From positions 1-23,634 of the forward strand of contig UQWP01000058.1 of the NCBI GenBank assembly GCA_900544825.1: a stretch of 23,634 nucleotides of DNA, in the 5' to 3' direction. This document shows, piece after piece, positions 1-7,056 of this stretch. Numbering within the stretch: the stretch's first letter is position 1; each line of letters opens with the position of its first letter. Below the pieces are notes generated by a model. The model was given only the letters and a program-made list of their open reading frames with translations. It searched no databases and was not told where the DNA came from. The translations under genes were made by a program, and so were the position numbers. The DNA is from an uncultured Prevotella sp. GTDB taxonomy: Bacteria; Bacteroidota; Bacteroidia; Bacteroidales; Bacteroidaceae.

Positions 1-32
1 GAGTTGTAACATCCTCAATACATGAGCCACCA

Positions 33-40
33 CAAAGATA
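33..40 (-). promoter_or_regulatory. Possible -7 box of a leftward promoter
   Basis: The minus strand reads TATCTTTG, a perfect match to the Bacteroidetes TAnnTTTG -7 consensus. It would fire leftward out of the window. No clear -33 TTG was found at the usual spacing, so this is weak. Confidence 0.3.
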
Positions 41-164
41 TACGCACATCAGAGAACGTAGAATCCCACTATATTGATAACCAAACAATGTGCATCTCAA
101 TCCCAAGGTGGAATCTATGGTTTGAGTTAAAAGAATACCTAAGCTTGTTGCTTGCTATATACAA

Positions 165-210
165 AATGGTCTGCCCTAAGGATAAGTCTAAAGTCAGACC
201 ATTGGTTTTT
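165..210 (+). terminator. Possible hairpin terminator
   Basis: AATGGTCTG (165-173) pairs with CAGACCATT (195-203) across a 21-nt loop, followed on the plus strand by a T-rich tract (206-210). A shorter T run follows on the minus strand, so it could also end transcripts of the 285-839 gene. Confidence 0.4.
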
Positions 211-245
211 ATTATAACATGCCAACTCACAGCAATCCAAGATAT

Positions 246-286
246 AGTCTGCACATTCCCAATCAAGAGAACATGCAGACTTTTTT
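246..286 (+). terminator. Hairpin plus T-run, plus-strand terminator
   Basis: AGTCTGCA (246-253) pairs with TGCAGACT (274-281) and runs directly into T6 (281-286), which overlaps the stop codon of the minus-strand gene at 285. The T-run lies on the plus side only, so this suits a plus-strand transcript coming from the left. Apart from this and the 165-210 hairpin I see no convincing gene in 1-284. Confidence 0.5.
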
Positions 287-839
287 ATACCCATCCTTTA
301 CGATGCAAATACCAAACAAGCCAATAAATTAGTATCTCTGCTCCGAATCCACCTCCAAGGACTATCCATAACACCCCAGAATGGATTTCTGTAATGTTCA
401 CAATGACCACCAGTACCAAAATCGAAAATGTAAAAATCAAAGTCAACATACATGCCGCAGCAATATCAAGAGGAATCGAGATTCTACCTGATGCCTCATT
501 TACATCATCAAGCACCGCTCGCACTTTCTTGCCAAAGGCATCAGCAACATCATCACCCATTTCTACTGCAACCTTCTCTATACTTAACTTAATTCTTTCA
601 TCCACTCGAACAGTATTAGCCTCCTTCAACATAGGAAGGAGTTTGCCAACCTTGGCTGTAGAAGCATCTACTTGCTCTGAAATAATCTTGTAATTACGGA
701 TACTTTGCTCAACTATGCCTGATAATGCACGAAACGCATTGATGTGTTGATTGAGCAAATCACGATCCATATCTCTCTGTTGTTCGGGCGAAAAGGTATC
801 CAATTGCGCTCGAAGTTCATCTGTATCAAATTTCTTCAT
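285..839 (-). CDS. Two-helix membrane protein downstream of the relaxase
   Basis: 184 residues. The first ~115 are charged and probably helical, with many Glu, Asp, Lys and Arg and heptad-like spacing around 35-115. They are followed by two hydrophobic segments at about 124-148 and 155-177, ending in a short basic tail (YLHRKGWV). That predicts an inner-membrane anchor with a long N-terminal cytoplasmic part. It is the last gene of the mobC-mobA series, 26 bp after the relaxase stop, so it probably belongs to the mobilization operon; a role in presenting the relaxosome to a coupling protein is conceivable but not shown. I do not recognise a named family. Confidence 0.75.
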   Translation of the reverse strand: MKKFDTDELRAQLDTFSPEQQRDMDRDLLNQHINAFRALSGIVEQSIRNYKIISEQVDASTAKVGKLLPMLKEANTVRVDERIKLSIEKVAVEMGDDVADAFGKKVRAVLDDVNEASGRISIPLDIAAACMLTLIFTFSILVLVVIVNITEIHSGVLWIVLGGGFGAEILIYWLVWYLHRKGWV

Positions 840-865
840 TCTATTCTGCTTTAAATATAATATAG

Positions 866-2146
866 TTATCTACGTCTTCCATATCTTGCTCGTTTTCCCA
901 ATGCAGCAATAGCAGCCTGAGCACAACGATGTGCCCACTCCATTTCATCTTCACGTGGATCTCGTCCCCATTTCTGATCATTGCCTGTACTACCACCTTC
1001 TCCTGAAACTGAAATGTTGGGAGTAGCGAGCATCGTAAAATAAGCTGTAGCAAGATTCGTCAACATCTTCCAGTTAGCTACACTACGAAAATCAAACTCC
1101 GTATCAAAATAGTCCTCTATCTCTTTCGGAATAAAGCGATCATAGACTTCGCCATCAATATTTATACTTACACGTGATGTTCCAGGAACTCTTTCCGTAT
1201 AAGAATTGAAAGCTCGGCTATATGTATCATCAACGAACTTTGCCGTGGTATTCCCGGCAGTTCCAATACCAGAGCCATCAACTTTAAAGCCTACAGCTAT
1301 ACCCTTCTGGGGCTTTTGAACAGGATTATTCATTGAAGCAGAAACATTCCTCATCTGTGGATGAAGCAACTTCCAGGTAGTTTCGATATTCTTGGCTATC
1401 AACTTTCGTCCACGCCCCAATTCAGAAGCCTTGTACTTTGCATTACCTTTCGCCAAAACATAACCACGAACGATACCCTCTTTGTCACGACGTAAACGCA
1501 CATCATATCCTTTTCTTTTCAACAAATAAGCATATTCATCCCATGACCAATGCGGCATTAATCGAACGATGTCCATACAATCCTCACTCACCTTCCTGAG
1601 ATTATTGTCTCGAATCTCACAAGCCGTAGTCCAACCATATCTTCGAGCAATAATCTCAGCTGTTCTTTGGGCACGAAGATGAATGGCATGATCATTATTC
1701 ATCTGTCCCCATTCTGTCATTCTACTAACTGCTGCATGAAGATGAGGTGTACCGCTCTCTGAATCTTTATGAAGCCAAACAGTAGCCATACTACATCCCA
1801 AATAAGTTTTGTCTGATACCAACTTACCCTTTTTGTCATAGATTACCTGTTTGTCAAACTCTTCTATAAAATCGTTCCAAAGTTTCTTCCAATCAGATAA
1901 AGAAAAGTCCTTGGTAAGTTCAGCAGAAGGACTTATCTCGATACGGATCACGTTATTCTTGACGTCCATTCGCGATGCAGAAATCAAGTTCATCATCATC
2001 CAAATCCCTAAAGCATCCATATCTGCATCAAGATTTTGATTACATACATGGTATATTTTCTCCGGATGTTTCTTGTGCTCCGATTCACCACTCATATATC
2101 TGATGGCATTGATACCATGTGATATTGCTTTTGCCTTTGCAATCAT
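866..2146 (-). CDS. mobA: MobA/VirD2-type relaxase (mobilization nuclease)
   Basis: 426 residues. Relaxases nick one strand at oriT, stay covalently bound through a tyrosine and pilot the strand into the recipient. The N-terminus MIAKAKAISHGINAIRYM resembles the Bacteroides MobA opening, with Y17 as candidate catalytic tyrosine. RIEISPS (about 68-74) fits motif II. The metal-binding motif III is HKDSESGTPHLH at 126-137, giving H126, H135 and H137. The C-terminal third is low in recognisable motifs and ends in a basic GKRARYGRRR tail. It starts 11 bp after the mobC stop in one operon, with a candidate oriT just upstream of mobC. All key residues are present, so it looks functional. Confidence 0.88.
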   Translation of the reverse strand: MIAKAKAISHGINAIRYMSGESEHKKHPEKIYHVCNQNLDADMDALGIWMMMNLISASRMDVKNNVIRIEISPSAELTKDFSLSDWKKLWNDFIEEFDKQVIYDKKGKLVSDKTYLGCSMATVWLHKDSESGTPHLHAAVSRMTEWGQMNNDHAIHLRAQRTAEIIARRYGWTTACEIRDNNLRKVSEDCMDIVRLMPHWSWDEYAYLLKRKGYDVRLRRDKEGIVRGYVLAKGNAKYKASELGRGRKLIAKNIETTWKLLHPQMRNVSASMNNPVQKPQKGIAVGFKVDGSGIGTAGNTTAKFVDDTYSRAFNSYTERVPGTSRVSINIDGEVYDRFIPKEIEDYFDTEFDFRSVANWKMLTNLATAYFTMLATPNISVSGEGGSTGNDQKWGRDPREDEMEWAHRCAQAAIAALGKRARYGRRR

Positions 2147-2157
2147 AAACTACTAAT

Positions 2158-2559
2158 TTAAGTTGAACTAGATGGGAAATCATTAACTTTCTGTACCGAC
2201 TGCAAATAGTCGACTACAGCATTCGTTATTGGCACAACCCTCTCATACCAATCAAACATCACACGATAATTACGAAAGAGAGAAAGCTTTTGTTCGTTAG
2301 TTAACCCCGACAAAGCATTAGCAAAATTGACCATATCAATACGGCATTTCGCCAAATTTCCTAGCAGTTTTATCTCTTCATTAGACAACTTGTTCTTTGG
2401 CTTATACCCCAAACAACGAGCACGAACAAAGCTACTTACTGTCATATTACAACTTTTAGCAGCCGAACAAATCTTCGAATATTCACCCTGAGTCACCTTG
2501 GTAACTACCACATGATTTCGTTTATTCTCCAACGATATTTGTTTACTTTTATTTGTCAT
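2158..2559 (-). CDS. mobC: MobC-like relaxosome accessory protein
   Basis: 133 residues, the normal size for Bacteroides MobC-type proteins. The N-terminal part (about 15-50) carries a short strand followed by GEYSKICSAAKSCNMTVSSF and VRARCLGY, the pattern of a ribbon-helix-helix DNA-binding fold found in mobilization accessory proteins. The rest, with LLGNLAKCRIDMVNFANAL, is predicted helical. Such proteins bind oriT and help the relaxase melt and nick it. It lies directly upstream of the relaxase gene and downstream of the hairpin-rich segment 2590-2733, which agrees with that job. The family call is from pattern and context only. Confidence 0.82.
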   Translation of the reverse strand: MTNKSKQISLENKRNHVVVTKVTQGEYSKICSAAKSCNMTVSSFVRARCLGYKPKNKLSNEEIKLLGNLAKCRIDMVNFANALSGLTNEQKLSLFRNYRVMFDWYERVVPITNAVVDYLQSVQKVNDFPSSST

Positions 2560-2589
2560 TTCTTTAATCGTTTAAAATATTCATATCAA

Positions 2590-2733
2590 GGGTTGTGAGC
2601 CTGCGAACGACTTCATCCTCCGCTCTTTCTCAAAGAAAGGAGGCGAGAACGCAGAGGATACCGAGCGCAGCAAAGGTAATACCTCGGCATATCTCGCAAC
2701 AGAAATGCCGTCACCTCTGCTTACCCACAACCC
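2590..2733. other. Candidate oriT (nested inverted repeats)
   Basis: The noncoding gap upstream of mobC is packed with inverted repeats: GGGTTGTG (2590-2597) with CACAACCC (2726-2733) as outer arms; ATCCTC (2615-2620) with GAGGAT (2654-2659), enclosing CTTTC/GAAAG; CCGAG (2661-2665) with CTCGG (2683-2687); and CGGCAT (2685-2690) with ATGCCG (2705-2710). oriTs are typically hairpin-rich and adjacent to mobC/mobA. The nick site cannot be assigned by eye. Confidence 0.6.
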
Positions 2734-2743
2734 CTTCAGCCCT

Positions 2744-3268
2744 TTAACCAGTCACCTTATCCCAAGGCTTAGCCTTCAAGTATTGATTCAAATAGAACTG
2801 GGCAGAAGGCTCCGGAAACTGACTCAAATAAACTGGAACAAAATCTATGGCACGCTGCTTATCAGACTCCGCCATAGAATCCCAAGCATTTTGAAATTCC
2901 CCCGTATAAGTACCGATTTTCGGATAGACATCAACCAATCGCTGCAAAGGAATTGGAGCGTTAGAAGCAACTTCCTCTTTCTTCTCTTCTACAACCGATT
3001 CGGTCTTCTTCGGTACGACTCGTTTTTTACTCACTTTGCGTTGAGCATTCTGAGTATTAACAACACGACGCTGCTCATAAGCATTACGTTGAGCATCGAT
3101 TTGTTCACGAAAAAGCGTAAAGAACGCTTTCAAAAGGGAATTGGAAAAAGCTGGTTCCTTTTCCTCTTCCACATAACGAGCGATAGCTTTTGCTATCTGT
3201 CCCGCATCTTTGTCTTCTAATTGCGCTAAAGCAACATAAAGACTTGTTGGAATTGTTATTGCTTTCAT
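2744..3268 (-). CDS. DUF6291-like protein
   Basis: 174 residues. The opening, MKAITIPTSLYVALAQLEDKD followed by AGQIAKAIARYVEEE, resembles the DUF6291 family common in Bacteroidales elements, where a short domain with a conserved SLY...L...DAG pattern precedes a variable linker. Residues about 78-105 are a very basic then acidic low-complexity linker (KVSKKRVVPKKTESVVEEKK). The C-terminal part (about 125-174) reads AWDSMAESDKQRAIDFVPVY and looks like a separate small helical domain. It sits between the primase-like gene (17 bp downstream of its stop) and the candidate oriT, so a replication or relaxosome role is possible, but no function is known to me. Confidence 0.7.
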   Translation of the reverse strand: MKAITIPTSLYVALAQLEDKDAGQIAKAIARYVEEEKEPAFSNSLLKAFFTLFREQIDAQRNAYEQRRVVNTQNAQRKVSKKRVVPKKTESVVEEKKEEVASNAPIPLQRLVDVYPKIGTYTGEFQNAWDSMAESDKQRAIDFVPVYLSQFPEPSAQFYLNQYLKAKPWDKVTG

Positions 3269-3285
3269 TACTTCTAAAATTTATT

Positions 3286-4167
3286 TTATGAATAGATTCG
3301 GATACCATATTGACGGCAAATCCAAAAAAATGTTCCAATACTAACGCTTTGGTAATTTCGCTTCAACAAATCAGAAAACAGTTTATCTGTCTTCAATTCG
3401 TTATAATCCAAATTCTGTTGACTACAGATGTGGAAGAACGGTCTGCCATCTTCTCCCAGAGTAGCAAGAGAACAGCCAACCTTCATCCATTGTTCATAGG
3501 AAACTGTCACATCCGTTCCGGTGCGGCTGATTATCTCACAGCATTTTTTCACAGCCAGAAGATCATCATTCCCATCGAAATCACCAAGAGGATAAAACAC
3601 CTTTCTAGAAGGTTCCACATAAACACCTTCGTATGGGATTGCACTCATGTTAATTAGCGGATGCTCATCATAACTTATACAACGCATACGAGTGAGGTCG
3701 CTACATGCTCCATCAATCGTAATTCCCATTTTTTCAAAATCGATTTGCAACTGTCGAAACTGTTGCAAATGATTTTGTGGATACCGCAAAGGAATAATGG
3801 CGAAGATACCTTTACCACTAACACTGAGCGAACAATAAGCAATCTGAGGCAATACAGCCAACTGAGTTTTGAGTTCTTCCCAATTCGTTATATCTGGGTT
3901 TTCCTTAGAATCTACATCTATACTTATCAACCCCGAATATTGCTTTATGTTCCCAACGGCTCTCGTTGGAGCAAACACGCCACTAATAGCTGCTTGTGGG
4001 AGTCGCCGCTTCCATTTATCCCGTTCCTCCTTATCTGCAATACAGCGCATCATCTGAATGACATTTGCATACTCTTTAGAGAAAAGGAAATCATGCAAGG
4101 TAATTACCCTTCCCACATTATCAGTGACTCCATCGTAAACTGAAATTTGCCTTGAAAATATATTCAT
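3286..4167 (-). CDS. VirE_N / PriCT_2 primase-like protein of E1
   Basis: 293 residues with two recognisable parts. Residues about 50-190 match the BT4734-like VirE N-terminal domain: an acidic LISIDVD motif at 80-86 and SVSGKG at 115-120, features shared with archaeo-eukaryotic primase-like folds. Residues about 203-288 match the PriCT_2 domain found at the C-termini of element primases (YEQWMKVGCSLATLGEDGR, then the FFWICRQYGI end). The likely role is priming element replication together with the DUF3987 protein encoded just upstream. E2 carries a divergent counterpart (9965-10930) in the equivalent place. The C-terminus is short, so a partner protein may be needed for activity. Confidence 0.8.
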   Translation of the reverse strand: MNIFSRQISVYDGVTDNVGRVITLHDFLFSKEYANVIQMMRCIADKEERDKWKRRLPQAAISGVFAPTRAVGNIKQYSGLISIDVDSKENPDITNWEELKTQLAVLPQIAYCSLSVSGKGIFAIIPLRYPQNHLQQFRQLQIDFEKMGITIDGACSDLTRMRCISYDEHPLINMSAIPYEGVYVEPSRKVFYPLGDFDGNDDLLAVKKCCEIISRTGTDVTVSYEQWMKVGCSLATLGEDGRPFFHICSQQNLDYNELKTDKLFSDLLKRNYQSVSIGTFFWICRQYGIRIYS

Positions 4168-4186
4168 AGATATACCTTATTTTATA

Positions 4187-4356
4187 GTTTCAGTTGCGAC
4201 ACGTCCTATACTTCTAATTATCAATAAGATCGAGCAGCAACCCACCGCAACCATATTTCAATCTGAAACTTATCATTCAACTACAGCAGGTTGCGGTAGG
4301 ATTACGCTTGAACTCCCTTTATATAAAGGGGTTTCCGTTGATGCGCAACCGCAACC
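4187..4356. other. Candidate replication origin of E1
   Basis: This region spans the 105-bp gap before the primase gene and the 3' end of the DUF3987 gene. It holds perfect CCGCAACC/GGTTGCGG octamers at 4245-4252, 4289-4296 and 4349-4356, weaker copies near 4193 and 4343, the inverted pair GTTTCAG (4187) and CTGAAAC (4263), and a perfect 16-bp palindrome CCCTTTATATAAAGGG at 4315-4330. The position matches the iteron cluster of E2, between ATPase and primase genes, where another TATA-centred palindrome is found. There are fewer repeats than in E2. Confidence 0.4.
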
Positions 4357-5619
4357 ATGAAGTTCTGGCTGTTTATTGACTATCCTACTCACGTATTGCC
4401 TGCTAACACCAATACCTTCTGCAAACTTAGTAATATTCATTTTATCTTCTCCTACTAGGGAATACAGCAGTTTAATCAACTGTTCTTTCGTCATCTTCTT
4501 AGCTGTCGTTCCTCCTGTAATAAGATTCAATGCTTTGGTTCCACAATACTCGAAGTAGCGCATACACTCCACACTATACTTCATTTCTTCTGCTGACACC
4601 TCTGTAGAAGATGGCAAAGCAAAATAACAACCAGGCCCAGCATCATCTTGGCAAGACAAGATGTGAGTAATGGCACACCATTTCAATACATGAATACGCA
4701 ATTTCGATAACATCGATGCCTGGAACGAATCATTTTCATCCGTTCTAGCCTTTGTTTCGTTATAGTAATCTATGTACACTTGCTTAGCTTCAGCACAGAG
4801 CGTCAGTTCCATATTCCCCATCTTCAATAGCTTCGTGAAGATCTCATTCCAAGCTTCTACATAGGATGATTCCAACACTACCTCAGAATAAAATGACTTC
4901 GGTATATTGTCAGGATATACAAACAGCCACCTCTGCACAAAACCCAAACTAGCCAAATTTCTTTTGAAAGCTTCAGTAAAAGCATCTGGCTGGATGCCAC
5001 CCATCATGCAAAGAAATGGATGTTCTATACGAATTGGCATTTGAGTCTTTCGAGTGACAGAAAAAGTGGTACCATCCCAGATGGAAAGATAGTTGCTTAT
5101 CTCACCACTATTATGATAGCGTCCGATATCATCTATGAAACCCTTGATTTCATCTCGGTACAACAGCAGTCCATCACGAGAGTCACATCTTCTATCAAGC
5201 ACCTGATACAAACCTTCAGGAGTAACATCAGAGACAATCAGTTGATTAAATATAGGTTCATCCTCCTCGACATTCTTCTTGAAGACCTTATATTTATCAC
5301 GAAAATCCCTATAGCGATTACCATCCTCTTGATGCATAGGTTCCAACAGAGCCTTGATTGGTGAACTTTTGTTTGAACCACTTGGAGCTATGTGACTAAT
5401 CCATAAATTAGGATGATTTCGATACTTCCCATCATGAATCGTCACATGTTTTCCACACAAAGTTGCCACGATACAATACACCGCAGATGTGATGAAATCC
5501 TTCGGGCACTGGAATACCTTAGCATATTGCTCGATAACTCGCTGTACTTCCAAACGAAGAACATAAGTAGGCAATTCCTTTGGTGGAGCATCCAGTGAAT
5601 GCGAATTGATTTTAAGCAT
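4273..5619 (-). CDS. DUF3987 helicase-like replication protein
   Basis: 448 residues, the usual size for DUF3987 proteins of Bacteroidales mobile elements. A P-loop-like segment, APSGSNKSSP, lies at 78-87, and LLLYRDEI at 151-158 looks like a Walker B strand with an acidic pair; the order suits a RecA-like ATPase. Near the C-terminus (about 382-425) NITKFAEGIGVSRQYVSRIV is a helix-turn-helix, so the protein could recognise DNA as well as hydrolyse ATP. It is encoded between the HTH protein (6 bp upstream) and the VirE_N/PriCT protein. Its own 3' end contains part of the GGTTGCGG repeats. A role as element helicase or initiator is inferred. Confidence 0.82.
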   Translation of the reverse strand: MLKINSHSLDAPPKELPTYVLRLEVQRVIEQYAKVFQCPKDFITSAVYCIVATLCGKHVTIHDGKYRNHPNLWISHIAPSGSNKSSPIKALLEPMHQEDGNRYRDFRDKYKVFKKNVEEDEPIFNQLIVSDVTPEGLYQVLDRRCDSRDGLLLYRDEIKGFIDDIGRYHNSGEISNYLSIWDGTTFSVTRKTQMPIRIEHPFLCMMGGIQPDAFTEAFKRNLASLGFVQRWLFVYPDNIPKSFYSEVVLESSYVEAWNEIFTKLLKMGNMELTLCAEAKQVYIDYYNETKARTDENDSFQASMLSKLRIHVLKWCAITHILSCQDDAGPGCYFALPSSTEVSAEEMKYSVECMRYFEYCGTKALNLITGGTTAKKMTKEQLIKLLYSLVGEDKMNITKFAEGIGVSRQYVSRIVNKQPELHGCGCASTETPLYKGSSSVILPQPAVVE

Positions 5620-5625
5620 ACCATA

Positions 5626-5907
5626 TTATTTATCAAGATCAAAGACACGCTCTATATCCGACTGACGATAGAAAGACTTTCTTCCCATCTTAACAGGTTT
5701 GAGCATTCCATCCTTCGCCCAACGCCATAGCGTCACCTTAGATATACGATACTTGCTCGCTACCTCATCTGGAGTCAACAATGGAGATTCAACTTTCAGA
5801 GGTTTCTGATTCATCTCTTCCTGCCAATTCAAAAAGAGTTCCTTCAAATCTGCCATATTAAGAATAGCAAGACTCATGTTGTTACTTAAAATTTCACTTG
5901 TATTCAT
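5626..5907 (-). CDS. Excisionase-like helix-turn-helix protein (HTH_17 type) of E1
   Basis: 93 residues. The C-terminal half reads LLTPDEVASKYRISKVTLWR then WAKDGMLKP...SFYRQSDIERVF, the classical MerR/excisionase winged-helix pattern (HTH_17). In Bacteroides elements such proteins act as recombination directionality factors or as activators of the excision/replication operon. It is the first gene of a leftward operon with a -7 box at 5998-6005, followed at 6 bp by the DUF3987 gene. Several in-frame ATGs lie near the start; the first (5907) is kept. E2 has a counterpart at 12186-12476. Confidence 0.85.
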   Translation of the reverse strand: MNTSEILSNNMSLAILNMADLKELFLNWQEEMNQKPLKVESPLLTPDEVASKYRISKVTLWRWAKDGMLKPVKMGRKSFYRQSDIERVFDLDK

Positions 5908-5997
5908 AATCTATTATATCTTTAAAATTATACATTTTCCATTTCAACAGGTCTCTAAAATATTATTACTTGAAAGCCAATGAAACGAATTGCGCTG

Positions 5998-6005
5998 CAA
6001 AAATA
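5998..6005 (-). promoter_or_regulatory. -7 box of the E1 replication/mobilization operon
   Basis: The minus strand reads TATTTTTG, matching TAnnTTTG, about 90 nt upstream of the HTH start. Upstream of the expected -33 region lies an inverted pair TGTTCC (6038-6043) / GGAACA (6066-6071), a possible operator. The remainder of 5908-6124 is A-rich with no gene. Confidence 0.55.
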
Positions 6006-6086
6006 CAATAGAAAAATCTAAGAAAAAAGAAATCTTATGTTCCTTAAAAAAAATATCTAAAAATAGGAACAAATAAAAAGAAAAAA

Positions 6087-6117
6087 AGGTGTTCCCAACA
6101 TTTTTTAGGAACACCTT
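6087..6117 (-). terminator. Rho-independent terminator of the E1 integrase operon
   Basis: AAGGTGTTCC (6087-6096) pairs perfectly with GGAACACCTT (6108-6117). On the minus strand the hairpin is followed by a long T-rich tract (6070-6087). It lies 8 bp beyond the stop of the 6125-7054 gene. Confidence 0.85.
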
Positions 6118-6124
6118 CTAATTA

Positions 6125-7054
6125 TTATAATCCACTATCAACCAACTGTTTTTCAAACTGTTGCAAATCTCCGGTCTTGATTTTCAGAGTTTTACCATCA
6201 TCAGTTCTCAAATAACGTTGCACAGCTTTCACAAAACTTTCTTTAGCTTTCAAATCCCCCTCAGATACATCCTCTGCATGAACTTCCTGCCATAAGAAAG
6301 AAATTATCTCATAGTTATATGCCTTCGTATTTTTATCCGCAGGAAAACGAACCTTAATATCATCTTTTAAATTCAGATGATAAATAAAAGCAGCAGCACG
6401 CTTTGCTCTCGTACCCTTTTCCGATTTTATATAACGCAAACCTACATCAACAAACTTTTCAATGTAATCGTCACTCTTTTCAGAATTACTGTCCAATTTC
6501 AGGAAATCATGCAAATTATTTACTTTCTTAAATTTTTGCTCTAGCAAATTAAATTTTGCAAGAGCATAGTATGCTGCAGTCATTTGACCTAAATCGAAAC
6601 AATAGTCAGCAAATTCTGAAACTGAACAAGAATCCTCATTTGGCTCAAAATCCAATGAAGGCACTCTGGCACTGTTTCGATATGCTTTAATTTGATTTTT
6701 GATAGCATTCTCAGATGTCATTTGGCAAATATTATCAAAGAAGAAATATTTGTATGCAGCATTAAATCCATTACAAAAAACACGAAACAAATATGAATTC
6801 TCCAAAGACGTTTCTTTATATTTTGCAAAAACGGAATCACGCATTGCCCATGCTATAAAGTGTCTTTTATACTTCTTCACTTGCTTTGTATACATCTCAA
6901 AAAGTTCCTGCAACTTTTCCCATGTTTCTTTCGTTGTCACGACAGTCACTTTTTTATTTTTAAAAGTACACACATGACTATAATAAGTATCAACATTTGT
7001 AAATATTGACACATAACCTTTAGGTCGTTTTCTTCTACTAGCTAAATTTATCAT
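6125..7054 (-). CDS. Protein of unknown function co-transcribed with the E1 integrase
   Basis: 309 residues from the ATG at 7054, which begins 2 bp after the integrase stop; a TTG at 7066 would add four residues but the ATG is more likely. No signal peptide, membrane helix or motif I can name. The N-terminal 40 residues look like two beta strands with a basic start (SRRKRPKGYVS); the middle is helical and aromatic-rich (AAYKYFFFDNICQM); the C-terminal third (about 215-305) is charged and helical. It is placed between integrase and terminator, like the two unknown genes after the E2 integrase. It could be an integrase partner, an immunity factor or cargo; the sequence does not decide. Confidence 0.75.
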   Translation of the reverse strand: MINLASRRKRPKGYVSIFTNVDTYYSHVCTFKNKKVTVVTTKETWEKLQELFEMYTKQVKKYKRHFIAWAMRDSVFAKYKETSLENSYLFRVFCNGFNAAYKYFFFDNICQMTSENAIKNQIKAYRNSARVPSLDFEPNEDSCSVSEFADYCFDLGQMTAAYYALAKFNLLEQKFKKVNNLHDFLKLDSNSEKSDDYIEKFVDVGLRYIKSEKGTRAKRAAAFIYHLNLKDDIKVRFPADKNTKAYNYEIISFLWQEVHAEDVSEGDLKAKESFVKAVQRYLRTDDGKTLKIKTGDLQQFEKQLVDSGL

Positions 7055-7056
7055 AA

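Noticed and set aside
22..327. Plus-strand open frame of 101 codons at the left edge
   Set aside because: It crosses two hairpins with T-runs and the end of the 285-839 gene and has no recognisable features.
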